From Straminergon stramineum (Eukaryota > Streptophyta > Bryopsida > Hypnales > Calliergonaceae), in contig OY987268.1 in assembly GCA_963920665.1 (NCBI GenBank), positions 22,446,501 through 22,510,500 of the forward strand: 64,000 bases of DNA, given 5' to 3'. Under the pieces are notes generated by a model. That model searched no databases, was not told the DNA's origin, and worked only from the letters and a program-made list of their open reading frames with translations. This document shows positions 55,226 through 64,000 of the stretch, piece after piece. The position numbers and the translations under genes were made by a program. Numbering within the stretch: position 1 is the first letter of the stretch; each line of letters starts with the position of its first letter.

Positions 55226-58200
55226 TGTGAGCACCAATTTACCCACCCTTGGTAAATCACGAGCAATCGAGTACAACTAGGTTCTAAGTTTTGACGAAGT
55301 GAATCCTACTTTTGGGTGTCTAAGCGTGATTCATTGTGCCTTCAAAGCAATGGATCTTTATTCTAAGTGCCTCATGTGACCCAAACATGTGAGAATCTCT
55401 TAATCTACATGAGGTATCCTTGGCTAACCGAATGGATGAGCCGCCGTGGGTTTTGCATGGAAATCACACCAGAGATAAACTAACCTAAAAACCCTCTAGG
55501 TCATTATTTTCCATTTCTAAAAACCTAAAACTCGACCCTATCCAACCTTCCTAGAGAAAGTTATGAGCAGATGAAGTTTGACTGCTACTCGGTTCCTCAA
55601 ACTTCATCCATTGATTAAGAGTATCCCCTTAATTCAAAATGATTTGAAATTTCTAGGAGTGTTTCACAATGCCTCTTCCCACCTAGATCTGGAATTTGTA
55701 CCTAAATAGAAACTTTTATAGATTTTTCATCCGCCCCTAGTCTGAACTTCATCCTTCATTATCCTTTGGATTTAGGGTGGTTCTTCCTACCTAAGGGGGT
55801 CCTATGGGTTCTACATGACTTCTCGTACAAGCCTAGAGTCCTAAATTCCTTGCTCAACCTCTACTTCCTAGCCTTGTAATTGACTTCCTTTGGTGTTCAA
55901 GGCATGGGTTAGCCTTTGCCTACTTACTAACTTATGGTGAGTTCATATTTTTTCTTTGTAGCACTTAATTTTACCCTCCTGATTGGTAAGACACTTGCTA
56001 ATTGGGTACTCCCCCTAAGAGTTCTTGATGGATGAAGTTTGATCACTAGTCAACGCTTAAAACTTCATCTACTAATTTCTTCTAACCTATAATTTGGAAT
56101 TAACTTTTTCATTCAGCCTTGGAACCTAATTGATAGCCTCTTCCTAGTCTTCTCAAATCGCTGTCAAATCCTATGTCTAACTATTTTTCGTTCAAATTAA
56201 GCCCTAACCTTCATCCGAAGATAACTTCCTTGTTTTTGATCTGATTTGGGCATGCTTTAGGGTTTTGGAAAGCTACGGACCTCTTCTTTAGGTTTCTACC
56301 CTAAGAAGCGACCTAACATATAGCCCTAAGGGTCTGACTTTGGGGTGGGCCTCAGCTAGATTTACTAACTGCTAATTAGGGACATCAGAAAAGTTAGGGA
56401 TGGGTTATCTCATACCTCGGAACTTGAATCATTAACCATGCCCACCAAGAGCTCTCCCTCCTTCACCATGAACTCCCGTGCCCTAATACAACGAACCACT
56501 ATTCTAATCATAAAATAGTTAAATACAAAGGTTTATTTCTTGGCTCTGTCCTATTTCTTTCCTTCCCTTTTCTTTTCCTTCTACACTATTCTCTTATGTA
56601 TTACAATGGCCCAACTACCCTCATCTCTACCTATGAGGTTAACTAAGGACGCATCATGACGTCCTATAACATTGAAGTACTTTTTATGTCTAATCTCGTG
56701 GTGATCCCTAAGTTTTCTATTCAAAGGTCATCACTGAGTGGGGGGATTTCCTTTCTATCTTATCCACTCCCACTCCTCCCCATCAAATGATCTCTCTTTT
56801 CTTGTCAATCTATCATTCGTTCTTCTATTTCTTGGTGCATTTTGTGGAGACGGGGAGTTGGCTTCCCCACTCCAAGGCTAGTTGTAGGGCAAGTATTAAT
56901 TTTGGAGGGTTCCCCTCTTCACCTCTCGGGCTTCCCTTTCTCTCCTCAAACCCTTGGACCTTCTTTTCTTCTCCCTCTCTTCCCCTTTTATGTTGGACTA
57001 GCTGCTGGTCCTCTCCCTTCTCTCTAGGCCGGGCTTCCTTTCCCAACTTCAGCAAATGAACCTCCTTCCCCATAGTTGAATCCTCAACCCCGTGACCAAA
57101 TTTCCTTCCTTGTAGTTGACCCCCCCAATCCCATAGATTGAACCCCCTTCTCTACATATTGAACCCCCTTTCCTATAGAATGAACTCCCATCCCCACAAA
57201 CTCTAATTCCCCTTCCTCGCAACTGGACCCCCCAACCACATAGACTATAACTCCCAAACCCGCGACTAAATCCTTTTCCCTGTAGACTGAAACCCCTTTC
57301 CTCACGATTGTAATTTCTAGCCCTGTGACTATACCCCCTCCCCTTTCCGTAGATTGTACATTTGTACCCCATGTAACCCACAAATTATACTTGGCCCCAA
57401 CAGACTATAGCCTCCTATAGCCTCCTATAACCTGCCTTGACCTTCGCCTTGACAGGGGGGTCACTAGGCTAGGGCTATGCGAAGGTGGGTTGCGACTACT
57501 GGTCTCTTTTCCTATTTTCTCTTTTTCTTGCCTACTACTAATCTTACGCTAGTCTTTGGCAAATTTTGTGAAGAAAAAAGGGGAGGCACTTAAGGGTCCT
57601 AGTATAACTAAATACAAGGAACAAAATGTGCCATTATGTCTCTTCTAAATTATCGATCCTACTTTCTAATTTTTGCAAGCTAAACTTTGTTTTGTTCCCA
57701 ACACGTTTTGGATTCTAAACTTTGTATGAGAAAAACCATGGGAGCTCAAGGCTTACCTATGGGGGGGAGGTTTACACGCAACTAAGACTTTTGATCCTAA
57801 AGGGAATCAAAGTTTCACTGTGTTTCTCTCTTTTAACACACTACTATAACTTCTGGTCCTAAAGGGGTTCAAAGCTTTAATGTCATGACGGGATTTATTA
57901 CTCCTCACACCCTCTTGGCTCTCTTCTAGGGACCACCATGTTAGTATTGGGGGACAAAAAGGACCCTTGACATCCAACGATTAGCTACATGGGGTTAGCA
58001 TAATGATGAACTTGAACTAAAGGCCCTCTAAAGTGGCATCGCCAAGTCATATGGGGGGTTACTCGAGGGTTAGTACAAAGACAAGAAAAGGAGGGGGGAC
58101 TAAGGAATCCTTCTAGGACACCCTAAACCACGACCTTTAATAACATGGTAAAAGTAAACCTTCAAACTTCAAAGGCTTGGTAGAGTTAGTACCATGGAAA

Positions 58201-59648
58201 CAAACTCAATGTGCAAGGACCCACAAAGACCTCACAAGCTTGAAAGAGAGCAACAATGGCCAAAAAATGCCCAAAAATCACCATTGCAAGGTTTGTAGCT
58301 AAAATGCCACAATTCCAACATCAATTGGACTCAACAAACCCAAATACACAAAATGAGGGTAGTGAGAGAGGAGAAGGAGTGCCCTTTTATATTCTTTCCC
58401 AAGCACCCACCTCCTCTCATTCATCTAAGTTAACCTTATCTTTTCGGATTTTCATCCTCATATACAAGGTCTTCATTCTATGTTGGCCTGTAATGCTAAC
58501 TTTTGGAGATTAATTCCAAATTGCAAGTGGATTGCACATTGGCTTCAAAAGTCCATTTTCAATTTTTAAGAACCCGTCCCTTTTTCTATTTCCAAAATCT
58601 CAATGAAACCTAGTGCCAACTTAACGCCAAAACTAGGCAAAATCACAACTTTTGGAGTTCAACTTTTTTTTATCAAAAGTAACTAGCCTAGGTTCCTAAG
58701 TGGGTGTAAGGGAGTAAGAAAAGACCTATCTTGGGCCTCATTCCACTTTCGTATACTCCCGCTCCGCTGGTCAACTCCGTTGTGGACTTTAACTTCCACA
58801 AGTTGTCGGAAAATCTTGCAGGTTCGGGTACTTCTAACTATCAGAATGTCTTGAAACTTGTCAAGGAATCTTATTAATATAAAAGAATCTATTCTAATTC
58901 TTAGTGAGATTTTGCATCCACGTGGATAATTTTTAGGAATTCTCCATCGTAGATTTGGGCAATTGACCGTTTGAAAAGGCATCTTTTAACTATCAAAAAA
59001 ATCCGAAACTTTTTGTGGAACCTCTCATGGAATCCCACAACACATGCATAGGCTCATATTTGTATTCTATACATCGGCCTAGGGGGGATAAAATCCACCT
59101 TCTCGTTTAATTAATGGTAATCAGGGAATCTTCCACATTGGAGGGAATCTTGGCAAACTGATTTCGCCATTGGTTCCCAAGCATGGTTTTCATTCTATGT
59201 CACTCTCCTTTGACCGTAGATTCCTCCATGGTCCAGCCTTGGTATTTTAGACATCTACAAACGAACAATTGGGGTTCCGCTACTTCGTCGATGAAACAAG
59301 GAAACTGGAACCTATCTTCAAGAATTGACCTATGTGCCTCACCAAGGTTCCTTCAACCAATATTAGCGTAGAGATGTCCTTTCTATGTGGGTTTTTGAGC
59401 CTAGTGAACTCATAACTTATAATTTATCAAATTACCACGATTACTTGGGTTCTAACCTATTTATAGCTCTCGATTTGGGGTACTCTAGTTATAATATTCT
59501 ATTTATAGACCAAATACTATATTGATATGTGACACACCTATTTTGGTTCTACATTCTTTTGGGGGCTTTGTATATATAAAACTGCATTTAAAATAACAAG
59601 ATATGAAAAAAGAAAAATAAGTCCCCGATGACTAATTGGGGGCTCACA
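55226..59648. mobile_element. Solo LTR B of the same long-LTR family (4,423 bp)
   Basis: Begins TGTGAGCACC, ends GGGGGCTCACA, and is flanked by perfect TTACC duplications. It is related to solo LTR A along its length in the same orientation. No retroviral-type frames are inside. It contains a minisatellite at 57060-57375 that I do not see in copy A. The two copies are clearly diverged from each other, so they are separate, not very recent insertions. Confidence 0.88.
57060..57375. repeat. Minisatellite of about 30-bp units inside solo LTR B
   Basis: Repeated TAGATTGAACCCCCTTnCC-type units (variants TAGAATGAACTCCCATCC, TAGTTGACCCCCCCAATCC, TAGACTGAAACCCCTTTCC). Gly/Arg-rich frames on the minus strand are repeat artefacts. 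Confidence 0.75.
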
Positions 59649-59653
59649 TTACC
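59649..59653 (+). repeat. Target-site duplication of solo LTR B (TTACC)
   Basis: Right copy, directly after GGCTCACA. Confidence 0.9.
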
Positions 59654-59731
59654 ACAAAAAAGTATCTGTGTTTTTCTTTATTGGGATTTTACCACAACCT
59701 AAATATTTTCTAAGAATTTATCAAGGTTGGT

Positions 59732-60662
59732 TTAACCCCTAAAAGACCAAGGTGTGTTTTTTGGGTACATAACTTTTGGGGGCAGGTACGTGTGACTAGA
59801 GATTTCCATGTTTTTGGCTCAAATTTTAATGGAAGGTGTGGACGAGGAATATCTTTCATGTGCACTAAATTTCAAGGCATTTGGAAATTTGAGTAAAAAG
59901 TTATGGCCTAATATTTAGTTTTTTTCTCAACTCGGACTGTCTGGGCAAATCTGAAAAAATCATTTTTTTCAAAAATAAAATTTTGAAATTGGTTTTCTAG
60001 ATTTATAGAAACCTAGAAAGCTTTGGATGATTCTATTTTGATCAATGAGTCAAAAGTTATGAGATGTTTTAGTTTGCGGGCAAGTATGGATTCTCTATTC
60101 TAAAATAAACTTTGAAGTCCTTTATTTAACTCAATTTTCAATATTTTTTGAAAAAAATAAAAACATTGGATGTAGATTTTTTATTACAACATTACAACCA
60201 TGGGGATTGGAATTTTTAAATTCATTACTAAATTGTTAACAATTTAGTATTTTGAATCATTCTCTACATCTTTCTATTTACTATTTTTTTCTTATATGTT
60301 GCACAATTCCAAATGATCTAAAAATTTTCAAGCATGTAGGGAACTTGCATCAAAGAATGAATCTAAAGAATCACCACCATTTTGGACATTTTTTCATGCA
60401 AATGTGACCTTGTGAAGTTCAACTACCTATTTTTTCATAGGGCCCAAAAAAGGATTTTTGTAACTTCAAATGCTAATATCTTGCAATCTACATGGTGAAA
60501 TTTTCTGAATTTTTTTCCACATCTTTTCAATCTAGTTTACTACAAGATCCTATGGTTACATGTGTCTAAAATGATATTTTTCAAAAATTTGGTACTTGCA
60601 TTAGAAATGGTAGTTTTTGAGGGATTTTGGTGATAATATAGTCAAAGAACTTTAGGGGTTAA
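59732..60662 (+). mobile_element. Non-autonomous inverted-repeat element, TTAA-CCCCTAAAG family, copy 2
   Basis: 931 bp, bounded by TTAACCCCTAAAAGACCAAG and ACTTTAGGGGTTAA. Same length class, orientation and interior order as 5999-6927: both have a TGATTCnATTTnGATnnnTnA stretch in the middle and the TATCTTGCAATCTA, TTTTTTCCACA and AAGATCCTAnnGTTA regions toward the right end. It carries no transposase frame. Confidence 0.7.
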
Positions 60663-63384
60663 GCGGTTGACTTTCTAAAATCCACACATCTACTATTCAA
60701 AAGAATCCAGAATTGAAAAATGAAATTCCAAAGGATCCTATAAACTTAGTACAGATTTACATTTTTATTCTACACTTGTCACAAGAAGGTTTACAATTTA
60801 TTACCTTGTACAATTTCAAGCAGTTCATGAATCTTTTGATTGGAGAGGAATCTTGATGAACCAACTACACTATTGGACTCCTAGCATTTGTTTACTCTCA
60901 AAACATCTACCATAGTCTTCAAATGTTCTTTTCTTTATAGTGCTTGTATTTTTCACGTACAAGGCTATTACTTTTTACTTGTACCTAGGTTCGGAAATGA
61001 TTGGCAACTTGGATTCGCTTTCCTTATAAGTATATCTAAAGCTAAAGGGATGTCTCTCCTATTTTAGCCAAGATTTTCACATGTACTTGTGGGTATTTAC
61101 AAGGTATTTACAGGATATTCTATTAACCTAGATTTGCCATGACTTAAGTGCATTCAACTTGTATATAATTGTGATTTTGGAATATTTTAAGTACTCCAGG
61201 CTTTTATGGGTAAAATAACACTTTGGTATGTATTTCATCTATTATGATTTAATACTCTTTTGGGGGATTTTGACATGGAAAATACAATAATACAATGTAA
61301 AATAGAAAAAAGAACATCCAAGTTTCAAGTGACAAATTGGAGACTCACAAAAGGGCATTAAATTTAATTTTTTTTGAAATTTTCTTGGGCTTATATAGAG
61401 CTTTTCAATGTCGATAGGTTCCTGGGGACCAAAAGTAGGGTTTTTGAGGGAGGACGATAGTTCCTAGATTTGCAATACTAAGAGAATACATCGTAGTTAA
61501 TAGGTGAGAAATGCAAAATTATTCTAATCTAGTATCATTGAATATGAAACCTTAGGAACATCTGCCTCATAAATATTTACGAGTTTCTTTCCCACCTCAT
61601 TTTTCAGAAGCAAAATCAGAAAGAATTCATTGGGCAAGGAGTAAAGTTACTGGTTGTTTGGATAGGATTGTTACAGAGTTGTGCAAATATGTCTAGAATA
61701 GCATAAGGCCTTCATTGTGGAAATCCATAGAATCTAATTTTTTATATCCTTAAACCTCTAAATGATCCCAAACCTATTTGGTCCCCTATTTGGTCTTGGA
61801 ACCTTCTTTGTCAGAAGAACAATCACTTGCATCTCTTGTGCTCATTGCCCCTTTAACCTTTCATGTTGCAATTTTTTTCTTCTTAGGTTTCAATGGCTTT
61901 ACAAAATTGCTACCTTGCTTCTTCTACATGAGTTGTGAAGTGGGTTGTTCACTACCACTCTATACTCCAAGTGGAGCATGAACACCAATATTCTAACCTC
62001 CAATTTCAGTACCACCACTTTGCACACCAATTCTAAACTACCATTTTCCTCTCCAACTTGAGCAATGCCATTGTGAATATGAGAGAATTGCAAAAATGGA
62101 GAAAGAAATTGAATAAATTCACTCACATTAATGTTTTGAGATTGATAGAAGACTCCATTCCTACCACTTACAACATTGACATATACCATCTACAAGAGAG
62201 TACCAAGGCATAGAAAGACTTGAAATGCAAAAAGAAAACTCACCATAAACATGTAGGAGTTTTTATGTCACAAAAGAATGTTGCAACAAAGTAGGAGTGG
62301 TTGTCTACCAGAGAAGTTCAGATTTTGGAACCACCCCTAGGCAAGCCCTAAAACTTTTCTGTCATATTTGCTAAGCTAGCTACATTGATTGGTGACTTGG
62401 TCGGTTGAAAGAATGGGCAAACCCTAGTATTAATACTTCATTGGACAAGGATGCTATTTTAGCCAATAACCTTTGAAATTATTTTGTCCAAGTCTTTGTC
62501 TAATTAGGCCTTAATAGATGTTGGTGTCCTAAATCCCTCACTACCGGAGAGGACGAAAAATGGCCACGGGGAATTGAAAAATGGGTTCTATAGTTCATAG
62601 ACGGATTCAATTGATAGGTTCAAATGTCTAATTGAGTAGGTAGGCGGGTTGTTTGCCAAGAAATCGAAACTTTTGATGTGAAATCATGTAAGGGTTGTTG
62701 CTTCGACTCTCAGATTGGCTGGACCCCACATTTTTTTAGGGATAAAGTGTCCTTCATTATTGAAAGTGATTGGGAGATGCCGGTTGCTTACCATTGGCCT
62801 TGAACTTCCCTTGGATTTCCTTTTCTATAGTGGTTCACTTGAATCGAAGTAGGTTGTGCAATTGATTGTTGGTCCATTGCTTTCATGTCCTTAGAGAGTG
62901 GTTTGTTTGCATGGCTTGGAGAAGGATGGGTTCCGTAGTTTGTCCTCACTTCTGCTTCATGACTTCTAATAGTGGGGCTGTTTTGGGATCACATCATTCA
63001 TGCGATAGCTTGTTCTACAACAAGGATGCATCAATATTGGTGATGGGAGCACCACTCTATTGCGTACATCTCGTGGAGTTGTGGGCACACCATTACCTTG
63101 ATTTGGTGGTGCAGTTGGAGCAAGAAGACTCAATTGCATTGCTCCCAGATAAAATGGCAACGTGCTTGTGAACAAGGAGGTCATCTGTCAAGGAGCTGCA
63201 AAGCATCTAGCACATGCTATTCAATTGGGCAAGATTTGAAAGTGGGAGTGAAATCGTCACCTAATGTGTGGTGAATTGCCTCCACAAGTGGTCATTAGTA
63301 GAGAAGAAGGATTCTCATTGCAAGCAAGAACTTGAGATCACTGCTACAAATTGGATGTGGAGGTATTTGTGCTATCGACGCATT
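60663..63384. other. Non-coding stretch
   Basis: No domain is recognisable in the frames at 61899-62189 (minus) or 62866-63171 (plus). No element ends seen. Confidence 0.45.
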
Positions 63385-64000
63385 CACTATAAGAAAATTG
63401 CATTTTTGGTGATGTTTCCAAAAAATATAATATGTTTTCTAAAACACCCTACGTTGGATGATAAACATCTACAGGAATGTGAATTTGGTTTGATGTTGAC
63501 AAAAAAGTAAGCGAGTAAGTTAGAAAACAAGTAGGTGTCATTGTAGATAGACATGTTCTTAGTGATGTTAGAAAAAACATGGGCATGTTTTCTTCTGATG
63601 TCCTCCAAAACATAGATTGCCACATCAACAAGTAGCTCCATTTTAACTTTCGATGAATTAGTAAAATTACTATAGTCTATGGTAAAACTTTGACCATATG
63701 TGAAATTTTTTGGGAAGGGGTAGTCACGTGGCATGTTTTGTGAGAAAAGGAAAATGGATGGATGTGCATCATGAATGTAAAGAGCTAGTCTTTATAAACG
63801 TGGGGTGGTAGGAAGTGCAACAATCCATATGGGATATAGAAAACAAGAATTGTATTTCATATAAGATGTCTCTAAGAACATCAAGATGTCTAAAACAACA
63901 TTGACATGTACAATGATTAAGTTCCCATACTCTAATTATCCCATATCTTTTGTCTCACCATAGATGGAAAATGGATATAAATATGATCCTTTTACCCTTC
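63385..64000. mobile_element. Candidate CACTA element end, running off the window
   Basis: CACTATAAGAAAATTGCATT at 63385 resembles a CACTA terminal repeat. It is followed by many copies of GATGTnT and TAAAACA(AC) short motifs (63409-63900), as in CACTA subterminal regions. No matching far end is in the window, so this is tentative. Confidence 0.35.

Noticed and set aside
57049..57383. Gly/Arg/Tyr-rich frames resembling glycine-rich proteins
   Set aside because: They follow the 30-bp minisatellite inside a solo LTR and occur in two frames at once.
55226..59648. Possibility that this is a complete retrotransposon
   Set aside because: No gag, protease, reverse transcriptase, RNase H or integrase frame or remnant is visible. 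The TG...CA block with one 5-bp duplication is a solo LTR.

Overview
This is nuclear DNA from a land plant, probably one with a large, repeat-rich genome. A gymnosperm or fern is my best guess, but this is inference. The window is AT-rich and almost wholly made of transposable elements. Interstitial repeats are of the plant TTTAGGG telomere type. CpG sites are visibly decaying to TG/CA, as expected of methylated plant repeats. I recognise no intact host gene, rRNA or tRNA.

The main result is a giant hAT DNA transposon at 23253-53166 (29,914 bp). It is flanked by a perfect 8-bp target-site duplication (CTCAAAAT) and has short terminal inverted repeats (YAGGGTTGTTC). Its left end (R end) and right end (L end) carry different conserved subterminal regions of about 200 bp. 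It holds a broken hAT transposase (24550-27828, minus: BED-like finger, DUF659-type core, hAT-C dimerisation region) and five passenger genes, all damaged. These are a protein-kinase-like gene (40826-42401, plus), a coiled-coil/RING-H2 gene (46083-47863, minus) and three divergent paralogues of a family I do not recognise (P1 29426-30805, minus; P2 43310-44757, plus; P3 50276-51100, minus). The paralogues share an almost gap-free domain of about 100 residues. P1, P2, P3 and the kinase-like gene also share a short sequence 80-260 bp before their start codons, which looks like a common promoter or leader.

A second, 4,693-bp member of the same hAT family (33953-38645) sits inside the giant one, in the opposite orientation, with its own 8-bp duplication (GTGGAGAC). 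It has both ends but no genes, so it is a non-autonomous deletion derivative. The two elements share long arrays of a GC-rich module (GGCGACTGCGGGT and CpG-decayed variants), a 213-bp tandem repeat and a telomere-like block. I suggest the GC module is an amplified transposase-binding motif.

Outside the hAT element lie two solo LTRs of one long-LTR family (16257-20995 with duplication GAATG; 55226-59648 with duplication TTACC), two copies of a ~930-bp inverted-repeat element ending in TTAACCCCTAAAG, CACTA-type miniature hairpins, dispersed unclassified repeats, a TA/GA microsatellite, and a compositionally balanced stretch at 11.1-15.0 kb that may be low-copy DNA.

All domain calls are by eye from translated sequence. 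No database search was possible.
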